Below, piece after piece: positions 54,893-64,000 of a DNA stretch of 64,000 nucleotides (the first letter of the stretch is position 1; the number at the start of each line of letters is the position of its first letter). The DNA is taken from assembly GCA_964006375.1 (NCBI GenBank), contig OZ023267.1:24300739-24364738 (forward strand). The letters are read 5' to 3'. The notes beneath the pieces were generated by a model, which did not search any database, was not told the origin of the DNA, and saw only the letters and a list, made by a program, of their open reading frames with translations. The position numbers were made by a program, and so were the translations under genes. The DNA is from Tillus elongatus (taxonomy: Eukaryota; Arthropoda; Insecta; Coleoptera; Cleridae).

Positions 54893-56400
54893 CTATCAGT
54901 GGATCTGGCCTGAGGTGTGAAGGTGATTAATTTGAATAAAAAGACAAAAATAATTATGAAACAATGTGGATAGAGCAAAAACTTTAGATATCTCTAATTC
55001 TCTGAAACAGCATTTAGATTGTTTATTATACTATGCAACTATATAATGTTTAAAATAAAAAATATTTTTGTTTTATGTTTAAAACAATTAATAAATTTTT
55101 TATAAAAAAAAAGGATGAAGGGGTTTTTTGGGTATTCATCGCTAATAATAATCTGGCAAAAAATTAATGAAAGTTGATGGAGTTTCCACAAAACCGCATT
55201 GTATAAATCTAAAATTTTGCCGATATCAAACAAAGGGCTAAGAAATTATAATAAGCTTGTCGTAAATCTGTTGCCACTCCGAAGTGAAACTTTTTTAGAA
55301 ATTAGAAATGAGTCTTTTATAAGTATTTACTTAGATGTTTTAGGAATTATAAACTAGTCACTTCTCACAAATTTATTTTATTAGGGGTCTTTACCTAAAT
55401 TTCAATGCCACAGCAAGACTTATCACATCTTGGGACGTTAGACCTTTTATTGCAAGGCAGCACTATATTCAACAAATAAATGATTTATACACTACTACAC
55501 TACAAAGGGAGTGATTCTAAGAACTACAACATACTGCAGCTCTCATAAAATTTCGGTAAAGAAATTTGCCTTTATTCTGTACATATGGTTTCTTATTACA
55601 TTATGGTTTTATTCTTTCTTAGAAGGATCTCTAGTTACATTTTCGATTTTCGGTTCACCAGTCACCTTTATCGGTACGCTTACCGACGATCCTATGTTTC
55701 CAAAGCTGTGAGCGAGAGCGAGCACACTAGTATAAAGTGTTAAGTATTATATTATGAAGTAAAGTCCGCTCTATACTGTATACCCATACATATTTAGCAT
55801 TCCCAGTCTCATGTCCATTGATCCCGTTAAATTTAACAGTTGTCGATGAAAACCGATGTTTATTGATCGAAGCTCGAAGCTAGTTGCAGTGGAACAGAAA
55901 CAGATACGAGTCCGAATTCTAGTGTAGTGTAAAGCGTTATTTTGTACCTGTTATTTTTATATATACATTAAGGGTGGTTACCGTTGCGGCTCTGCAACCG
56001 TTAAAAAATAACATATTGTTAAATAATGACCCATCACTAGTTAAATAACAATCACTTGGCAAATTTTTAATTTCATGTCATCTGTAATTTTCTAGATGTG
56101 TCGTCGAGATTTCTCGATTGCTGGTTCGGGTAGTATGTTTTATGCCTGTTATTTATTTTGTTTGGTTGCTGTTGATATATGATTTATACCTGTTGTATGA
56201 ATCAATCTACATGTGGCACTAAACTACTCTGTCTGTCAGACATTGGGCTTTAACCACAAATTTGGAAAAAAATCTAAATATTGTGTACCACATTATTTCA
56301 AATTCACAAAATAGGTTTATTCATACCATTTCTAGCCACATGTAAAGTCTCATTCCAGTTATTCTGATACTTATAAAAAGATAGCGTTTAAAAAAATATT
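54893..56400. other. No gene seen (CCDC22 intron 3)
   Basis: About 1.5 kb of AT-rich DNA. Short frames at 55,039-55,233 (-) and 55,511-55,711 (+) have no supporting features. Confidence 0.4.
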
Positions 56401-56690
56401 TTTGTAGATTTTTGGGGGGGAAAATGTCCATTATAGCTGATATACGAACTCGTCCGCAGTCTTAATACAATGAAGATATGTGTCAAGTTTCATTGAAATC
56501 AGTTGAGTATTTTTTGAGTTATCGCTCGGATACATACATACATATATATATAAACATAAAAAATTTTAATGTACCTTGGTTTTGGGTTCTAGGGACCCAA
56601 ATTCGCGCTCATCTGAATGAATTTTTTTCACGAGCTGGTCATTGTAACTTCTCTATTAGCGAATTTTTTTTAATGAAAATTTGCTAAAAC
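56400..56690 (+). repeat. Microsatellite-cored nonautonomous element, shortened
   Basis: GATATACGAACTCGTCCGCAG, then TGAGTTATCGCTCGGATACAT, a very short TA run, GGGTTCTAGGGACCC and a terminal TTAGCGAATTTTTTTTAATG palindrome. It resembles the copy at 32,160 most closely. Confidence 0.6.
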
Positions 56691-56928
56691 ACAATATACG
56701 ATCGTCATAAAACGCACACACAACTTTGAAAATGTTAATGCAATACCTATAAAACAAAATAGTCACAGAACAGAATTATAAAACAACTTTGCTGATTAGG
56801 CTACAGCATGATTTTAACAACAGTTTTTTTCCTAGTCAGTAAATGTAGGTAATTCTCTTTTGAAGTGTCCAGACTTTTACTTTTTAGACAATCTGTAAAC
56901 TTTTCTACAGCAAATTTTGTTTCGATTG

Positions 56929-56931
<3 letters not shown>

Positions 56932-57021
<90 letters not shown>
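56932..57021. repeat. AT dinucleotide microsatellite
   Basis: About 45 uninterrupted AT repeats, immediately upstream of a truncated retrotransposon. Confidence 0.9.
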
Positions 57022-57024
<3 letters not shown>

Positions 57025-57147
57025 CTCCCACTTTACGATTGAACCAGAACCTCATGTGAAGTCGAATTACAATTTCTTCAAAAATAATTTCGAAATAAGT
57101 GTTATATTGTAAAGAAACTACTGTTTTTCTCAATATACTATAAACAC

Positions 57148-58871
57148 GTGTTCCTTGGATGGTTTCAATATAAATATGAAAATTTTAAATATGCTATAAT
57201 AGTCCCACTCACAAAGTTGATTAACATTTGTTTATCTAGGAACATTTTTCCGGATGCCTTGAAACTGTCTAGGGTCATCCCGGTTGTCAAAAAGGGAGAT
57301 TGGGAGTTATTGGAAAATTACAGACCAATTTCTATAATTCCATTTTTTTCCAAAATATTTGAAGTTGTGTTGTACAACCAAATTAGTTCATACCTAGAGG
57401 ATAACAACTCACTGTCACACTCACACTTTGGTTTTAGGAAAAATCGATCGACATCTCTAGCAGTAAGTAGCCTGGTGGATGATGTTTGCATGGGCTTCGA
57501 GAGGGGTGAGCATACCTATGCACAGTTTCTCGACCTGTCTAAGGCATTTGACTGTGTCTCTCATGATATTTTAGTAAACAAGCTTCAGTTCTACGGCTTT
57601 GATACCGACAGTATCACTTTTTTTAAATCATACCTGCAAGACCAATCTCAGTTTGTGTCAGCTAATGGTGAAAAATCACCTACATTAGATCTAAAATACG
57701 GTGTGCCACAGGGATCGGTCCGTGGGCCTATTTTATTCTTGATATACATCAACGACCTACCAAAATCAACTAACTTGGGTAGTTTTGTTCTATTTGCTGA
57801 TGATACGACTTTTGTTTTCTCAGATCCAAACTTCAATACAGTACACTCTACCATTAGCAGAATAAAAGATGTCTGTCAGGATTGGTTCTCGGCAAATCAG
57901 CTTAGCTTGAACAGCCTAAAATCGGAGTCTTGATTGTTTTCATTAAAGCACAATCTTGTCATTGGCGCTAACACCGATCCTGTGAAGTTCCTTGGAGTTG
58001 TGGTCGACAGCAAGCTGATTTGGGACTCACATTGCATCTATGCATGTCAAAGGGCATCCCTTGGCATGTTTCTCTTGCAGAGTCTTTCGGCCCAAGTCTC
58101 TACTCCCACCTTAAAAAGTGCATACTATGGATGTGTGCATAGTGTCTTAACTTATGCCATTCTGGTATGGGGGCACTCACCACACTCTGAATTTGTTTTC
58201 GCAGCCCAACGTAAGGCAATCCGAATCCTGGGCGGTTTGGGGTATAGAGATGACTGTCGTGGCCACTTTAGAAGCTTTCAGATACTTACAATACCTTGTG
58301 TATATTTTGCAGTGTCTTTTATATGTTAAGTGCCACGAATCAGACTTCGCTAGGCACAGTACCATTCACAGTCATCTTACGTGCGGTAAAGATAACTTCG
58401 CAGTCGATTTCACACGCTTAAAAAGAACAAGGAACGGAACCAATCACCATGGAATTAAATTTTATAACAAACTCCCTCATAATATAAGACATGTACATTA
58501 CAACAAATTCAAGTCTGCCATTAAGAACATTTTGATAAGCAATGCTTTTTATTCATTTGATTAATATTTTGCTTATCGCATAAAATAAATGCTGCCGCGC
58601 CATGCATGGATATTGTTGTATCGCGGGACTTTTGTTGAGTTGTTCTGTTTTGTGCTGTTTTTTTTGTTTTGTTTTTTGTTTGGATGTTAATCCACATTTT
58701 TGTGTTTCTGTATATTCATGCAGGTTTTAATTGTGTGTTTTGACCTATGCTGCTGATTTGTATGTATATTTGAGAATAAGATGTATGTTATCACTTTTGT
58801 GATTTCGTTTGTACACATAAGTACATGGCACCACTGTGCAAAGACACCAATAAACAATAATAATAATAATA
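57148..58871 (+). mobile_element. Non-LTR retrotransposon (CR1/Jockey-like), 5'-truncated, broken
   Basis: RT motifs: LENYRPISIIPFFSKIFEVV, AQFLDLSKAFDCVSHD, YGVPQGSVRGPILF and FADDTTF, all in one frame to a TGA at 57,931. The thumb continues after it (57,934-58,329), then a frameshift to 58,154-58,564, which ends IKNILISNAFYSFD. The 3' end is an AATAATAAT run with no poly-A, like the element at 26,312. It lies in CCDC22 intron 3. Confidence 0.85.
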
Positions 58872-58942
58872 TACTATAAAGCTGTGTTCTATTTTTTATA
58901 ATATTGTTTAAAAGCTACTGAAACTTATTTAATTTGTTTTAG

Positions 58943-59176
58943 ATAAAATCTATGAAAGAGGAAGAGGAAGCTGTTTTAAAAGACACCCTATCAAAAGTAA
59001 AAGTGAAGGTGAAAGCACTTAAGATTGCAAGCAAAGATGAAAATAAACTAAAATTAAAAACAGTAATAGAAAATGGAACAGATTATCTAGTTGAGCTTGC
59101 AAACCAATGGAATCAAGTTCAGACACCTTTAATTGAAGAATTCAGAAGTCTACAAAACAGTTTATCATCGGAAGAG
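58943..59176 (+). CDS. CCDC22: CCDC22 homologue, exon 4: coiled coil
   Basis: The acceptor is TTGTTTTAG before 58,943 and the donor GAAGAG/GTAACC after 59,176 (234 bases, 78 codons, phase 0 both sides). It encodes a charged coiled coil (VKVKVKALKIASKDENKLK) followed by VELANQWNQVQTPLIEEFRS. In CCDC22 this region mediates pairing with CCDC93. It falls between two retrotransposons, only about 70 bp after one ends. Confidence 0.85.
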
Positions 59177-59482
59177 GTAACCACAATAATATAATAATCA
59201 ATTTATTTAGTATAAGGTATAATAATTCACAAGTCTGTTAAAAATGGTAACAAAGCATACAATCCAATATCCTAAATGCTTCAACACACTCCAATTATCT
59301 ACACCTTAAAAAAGTGTTGTGTATGTATTATTGATAAAAGAGTTTCACCTCTATTAAATTTTGCTACATATAAAGCTTTTATTTTGTGTGGCAGTTGAAT
59401 GCATGCGACCATATTTCAAAGAGATAATATTATCACGTTCATGGACAATGAGGGTATATGACGTCATTGACGACACTTTTTC
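59177..59482. other. CCDC22 intron 4, no gene
   Basis: AT-rich intron sequence up to the target duplication of the next retrotransposon. Confidence 0.5.
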
Positions 59483-59496
59483 AGTCGGAGCATTTG

Positions 59497-60521
59497 TATA
59501 TTTGGGTATAACCATAGGGGAAAATCTAAACTTTGGACGACACATAAAAACAGCAATACAAAATGCAGAAGAAAAGGTGGCAGCATTGATCAGAATAACG
59601 CCAAACATAAAAGGCCCCGGATCCAAAAAGAGGGAGATGCTATATAACGTGGTCCAATCAATTCTTTTATATGGATCACCTATCTGGTCCGAACATATGA
59701 AAAAAGATACGTATAACAGACAAGCTACAAAATTCCAACGTAGAATGTTGCTAAGAGTTACTAGCGCATACCGCACTGTGTCGGCAAGGGCGGTACAGGT
59801 GGTTGCAGGAATTGTACCAATCGAGCTTGCCGTAGAAGAGAGATCAAGGCTATATCACAGAAGAGACGGAAACACACCGAAAGCAAAAGCAGAGAGGGCC
59901 AGCACTCTTCAAAAATGGCAGGAGATATGGGATAATACAACCGATGTCGCTCAGTGGACCAAGCAGTTAATTCCAGATCTGAAGAAATGGGTGGAATGCA
60001 AGCACAGAAGAACAGATTATTTCCTGACGCAAATGCTCACAGGCCATGGCTCCTTCAGGGAATATCTAAGCCGGATAGGAAGAGCAGAAACCGACCCTTG
60101 CTTGTACTGTGGGATGGCAGAAACGGTAACACACACCATATTTGACTGCGCAAGATGGGAGAACGAGCGAGAAACCCTAAGGCAGGGTATGAAGACTGAC
60201 CTGACCATGTACACCATCCTTGATATCATGATGAAAGATTCTGAAAAATGGGAAAAATCCACAGCTACGTCCGAAATATCCTAAGAACTAAAGAAGTAGA
60301 GGAGAGGCAAAGAGCGGATTGAAAAGAAACAAATTGTAAAGACAGCCTACTTACTGATGATTTACTAAAAGTGGTTCCAGTAGGTATGGTGAAGAAATGA
60401 GGTGAGGTTTGGCGAGTAGGCAGAGGCTAGCACCTATAGTACTCTTAGTCCCACACTCTCTGTCGCGATGGAGGACGAGCGCAGAGGTAAGAACATGAGT
60501 TTCCTCACCCAGCAAAAAAAA
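59497..60521 (+). mobile_element. R1-clade non-LTR retrotransposon, 5'-truncated, with 14-bp target duplication
   Basis: The 1,025-bp insert is flanked by AGTCGGAGCATTTG at 59,483-59,496 and 60,522-60,535. It ends in a short A run. Coding sequence (about 59,497-60,284) gives the C-terminal part of an R1-type ORF2: YLGITIGENLNFGRHI, a thumb with LLYGSPIWS, and the zinc knuckle CLYCGMAETVTHTIFDC. The frame is open to its natural end, so the insertion is fairly young. Confidence 0.92.
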
Positions 60522-60689
60522 AGTCGGAGCATTTGAAAAAACTCTTAGGTGCAAAAATCGTCACAGTAGGAAAATCTTTACGTTTTTAAATATAAACGTG
60601 AAACTTTTTGCTAAGAATTCGTATTCTTTATTCAATTAATGTTATCACTTAAAAACTTGTGCGGCATATGACATCATGTCCCCACCTCC

Positions 60690-61980
60690 AAATGTTCAAC
60701 TACCAACAGTCCCCAATGTTGGGCATAAAATGACAGATATCATTTTCAAAACTAAAAAGGTAGGAAAGATGCTCTCTTTTCTTGATACCGGGAAAGCCTC
60801 TGGCCTTGACGAGATCCCAGCAATTGTTCTCAAAAAATGTGCACCATAACTTGCTCCTGTCCTGACTCTTCTGTTTCAGACATCTTACAATAGAGGTATA
60901 TTCCCTAGTAACTAGAGAACTGCTCGAGTACAACCCGTCCCCAAGAAGGGATCCAAAGCGCTTCCTAGCAACTACATGCCTATTTCTCTCCTTTCAGTCG
61001 TCTCTAAAGTGATGGAAAAGTATATAAACACCGAACTACTGAAATTTCTTGAAAAACACAGTCTAGTCCACGACAGGCAGTATGGATTCCGTCAGCGCAG
61101 ATCAACTGCCGACCTCCTTTCCTTTGTCACCCATTCTTGGAACAAGTCTATGGAATTACACGGTGAATCCCAGATTGTCGCTCTAGACATATCCAAAGCA
61201 TTCGACCAGGTCTAGCACGCAGCGCTGCTTAATAAACTTTCGGCCTATGGCCTACCACCAAAACTCTGTACCTGGACAGCAAATTTCCTCTCCAACCGGA
61301 GCATCTCTGTTGTCGTGGATGGCCATTCCTCTAAACTGTATCCAATTCATGCAGAAGTTCCTCAAGGTTCAGCTTTAGCCCATACTTTGTTTCTTCTCCA
61401 CATCAATGACCTCCTCACTAGCACATCCAACCCAGTTCACAGTTACGCGAACGACAGCACCCTCCACTCAAATATACAATATTCTAAGCCTGTCTCTTTA
61501 GGCCAATTAGATGAGAATCGCAGACTCATGGGGGGTTCTGTCTCTGTGGATCTCCAAAAAATATTAGACTGGGGAAGTAGAAATCTTGTACAATTCAACT
61601 CCACCAAATCTCAGTCTTGCTTTCTCTCCTAAGAGATACACCAGCCCTAGACCCATTACAATGAACAACCAAGTTATTCAAAGTAATGAGTCCTTTTCAC
61701 TTGTTGGAATTTCTGTGGATCGAATTCTCAATTGGCACCAAGATGTCCCATCAATTGCAGAAGCGGCTGCTAAGAAATTAGGTTTCCTCTTCCGGGCTCG
61801 CAAATACTTTTCTCTATACCTTATATACTTCGCAAATAAGGCCAAACCTCGAATACTGCTCCCACATCTGGGGTGCCGCTGCCGCTTCTACACTCGCCAT
61901 CCTGGACTTCGGTTACCGCTGAACCATTGAGGTTCCTAATCGGAGCAATTGAGGCATCTAAAAATTTGCTCGAATCGCCT
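60690..61980 (+). pseudogene. Degenerate retrotransposon reverse transcriptase (Jockey/CR1-like)
   Basis: Fragments in order: KASGLDEIPAIVLKKCAP, NYMPISLLSVVSKVMEKYI, VALDISKAFDQV, EVPQGSALAHTLFLLHINDL. The catalytic box reads YANDS instead of FADDS. Stops occur at 60,849, 60,916, 61,213 and 61,630, with a frameshift near 61,590. An old copy. Confidence 0.8.
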
Positions 61981-61984
61981 TCTG

Positions 61985-62950
61985 GACATACTTTTATTTA
62001 TTTATTTTATTTATTTAATTAAACAACCCAAACAGGCAGGAGCCCAGTTACAGGGATGTATATAAGAACTAATAAACTAAGAGAAATTAAAAACTCTACA
62101 TTAAAACTAAAAAATTAACAAAAAATAAGTAAGTAGTGTCCCCAAGAAGCAGGGATTCACTAGAGGCTGCGGAAAAGGACCCAACATTAGCATGACTAAA
62201 TATTCCAGTACCGGAAGAATTATATTCTGCACAAATAGAATACAAGGGTGATTTCAAAAGCAGATTAGTTCTGGAAATCAGAAGTAAAAAACGATGAGTA
62301 GAACGAGTTTGACATCCGTGGAAAGGAGAGCGAAAAGACAGCCGGGAGAGAAGTTCAGGTGCATCAATAATTCCGTGAATAAGCTTAAATAAAAAATACT
62401 GACCCGAAAGAGTTCCTGTCAGCAAGCCGACATAATATCATATCTAGTGAGTAACAAATTGTAAGATACACCTCTTTGAGGATAAACTTTGTTAACAAAA
62501 TAAGACAAATACTTCAGAAACCTACGCTGGACAGATTATAGAAGTGTAAATGTGGCAGGAGTAGAAGGGCATCCAGAACAAGCTGGCATATTCAACATGA
62601 GAACAGACAAAAGCATTATATAGACAGATAAGAGTTTCAGTAGATGAAAAATTCCCACCGCTTCTAACAACAAATCCTAGGCTTTTCATAGACGTTCTAA
62701 GGATACTGTTCAGATGTAAATTAAACTTCAAGTGTGGATCCATGATCAAACCCAAGTCAGTAATATTAGACACACGTATAAGATTTTCACCATTCACCTT
62801 ATAAGTGAAAACCTGCAAGTGATGTTTATTGGAAAAAGACAAAACACTACATTTAGAAAGATTTAGAGGTAACTTATTTTGCCGAAAATATTGGGTGGTA
62901 ATACAGAGGATCCATTGAAAATAGATTTCCAATTAGGCAGCGATATTTAA
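61985..62950 (-). pseudogene. Degenerate non-LTR element, reverse orientation
   Basis: On - the thumb region reads LPLNLSKCSVLSFSN, ITDLGLIMDPHLKFNLH and CSHVEYASLFW (62,522-62,880). A C-terminal part lies at 62,096-62,425. The 3' end is a TTTATTTATTT run at 61,990 (AATAAATAA tail on -). It was probably inserted into the + strand copy that precedes it. Confidence 0.75.
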
Positions 62951-62959
62951 GTTGGCCTC

Positions 62960-63380
62960 GCAAAAGACGAACGCTCAGAAACTTGTTCATTTCGAGACAT
63001 TGGATGAAGTACTCTGAAACATTCGTTTCGGGTTTTTGGCCGATTTTTCAAATTCAACAATTCACCGTATGCATTCGTCTGCTGAGGTATGCATCTTTGG
63101 TCCAAATCATTTCAGCTGTCAACTTCTCCAGAACGACATTAATCTTATTAACGCCTGGTGTCTTAATAATGGCCTATCACTTAATATTTCCCAATGTAAA
63201 GTGATGTCTTTCACGAATAAAGCCACACCACTTGAGTTTAACCACCATGTAAATAATACCACTATTTGTCGTCTCCCTAACTATTCTAGACTTGGGAGTA
63301 ATCTTTGATTCTGAGCTTAGGTTCAGTCAGCACGTAACTAATATTTTGTCATCATCGGTGAAATGCCTGTGGCAAATTCA
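62960..63380 (+). pseudogene. Retrotransposon reverse transcriptase fragment
   Basis: A thumb fragment with INAWCLNNGLSLNISQCKVM and, after a frameshift near 63,290, LGVIFDSELRF. It may be the remainder of the + element cut by the reverse insertion or a separate scrap. Confidence 0.65.
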
Positions 63381-63460
63381 GTTAGAAAATTGTATATTTA
63401 TTAGTTTTGTTTACTAGCTTTTCTTTTACCAGTACAAGAATTTATATCGTTCTGTTTTAG

Positions 63461-63600
63461 TTAAAACAGCAGCAAGAGCTCTCTAAGTTACAAAACCTAC
63501 GGCAAGTACATGATAATCTATTGGCAGATCTCAAAGAAAAAGAATTAGTAGAGGAGGGTTTAGCTAAAAAAATCCAGCAGATAAACAAAACTAACAGCAG
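63461..63600 (+). CDS. CCDC22: CCDC22 homologue, exon 5 (gene continues past window)
   Basis: The acceptor is TTCTGTTTTAG before 63,461 and the donor GCAG/GTATGT after 63,600 (140 bases, phase 0 in, phase 2 out). It encodes further coiled coil, LKQQQELSKLQNLRQVHDN and LKEKELVEEGLAKKIQQIN. With exons 1-4 this gives about 420 residues; vertebrate CCDC22 has about 627, so one or more exons lie to the right. Confidence 0.85.
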
Positions 63601-63625
63601 GTATGTGTGAATACCAAATAATTTT

Positions 63626-64000
63626 TGACCCTGATATAGTTAGTTGAAAGACTAACCCTGATCTATTAAGTATACATGTCGACGACCCTGATCTAGTTAG
63701 CTTACACGTTGACCCTGATCTATCTAGTTTACATGTTGACCCTGATCTATTTAGTTTACACGTTGACCCCGATCTGTTTATTTAAATGTTGACTGCATCT
63801 AGTTAGTTTACACGTTGACCCTCATCTGTTTAGTTTACATGTTGACCCTGATCTAGTTAGGTTACATGTTGACTCTGATCTATTTAGTTTACATGTTGAC
63901 TCTGATCTATTTAGTTTACATGTTGACCCTTAACTATTTAGTTTACATGTTGACCGTGATATATTTAGCTTACAATTTGACCATGATCTATTTAGTTTAC
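63626..64000. repeat. 27-bp minisatellite, running off the window
   Basis: Units of the form TTGACCCTGATCTATTTAGT with TTACATG repeat about 13 times with scattered substitutions (TTAACTATT, CATCTAGTT). It follows immediately after the exon 5 donor in the next CCDC22 intron. Confidence 0.88.

Noticed and set aside
59361..59496. N-terminal extension of the R1-type frame
   Set aside because: The target duplication at 59,483-59,496 shows the first 45 codons are host intron fused by chance to the insert.

Overview
The window is AT-rich eukaryotic DNA, almost certainly from an insect with a large, transposon-rich genome. The host genes have introns with GT/AG borders. Most of the rest is mobile or repeated: a Polinton/Maverick-type element, non-LTR retrotransposons with R1-like 14-bp target duplications, a Tc1/mariner copy, foldback elements, satellites and tRNA-derived sequences. 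I cannot name the species from sequence alone.

Layout. (1) 1-7,250: one arm of a Polinton/Maverick (virus-like) element. A possible ATPase tail, an unknown protein, two fibre-like paralogues and a chromodomain integrase lie on +. They converge on four genes of unknown function on -. (2) 7,351-9,750: a six-copy 218-bp tandem repeat, further direct repeats, a tRNA-like sequence and a GC-rich minisatellite with four TGACGTCA sites. (3) 9,798-13,245: a 5'-truncated but open RNase H-bearing non-LTR retrotransposon. (4) 13,246-23,790: about 110 copies of a 96-bp satellite, organised into a 4,212-bp higher-order repeat. (5) 23,818-28,500: a broken DUF7869-type gene (-), interrupted by a retrotransposon fragment with a 14-bp target duplication; a second non-LTR element lies between its body and a possible 5' exon. 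(6) 28,500-34,540: no gene recognised; retrotransposon debris and microsatellite-cored repeats. (7) 35,157-42,661 (-): a five-exon gene for transcription factor IIIA with nine zinc fingers. Its last exon carries a large in-frame expansion that repeats the motif next to the vertebrate-type activation segment. (8) 44,196-63,600 (+): five exons of CCDC22, continuing past the window, with introns of up to about 8 kb filled with transposons. (9) 63,626-64,000: a 27-bp minisatellite running off the end.

The two host genes are divergent: their start codons are 1.5 kb apart, with a hairpin MITE and a microsatellite-cored element between them. The most unusual observation is the TFIIIA tail. Seven in-frame copies of a 133-145 residue unit each begin with the short MAGMLSGIDL-like motif, two more copies lie out of frame downstream, and the present stop codon comes from a deletion inside a repeat unit.
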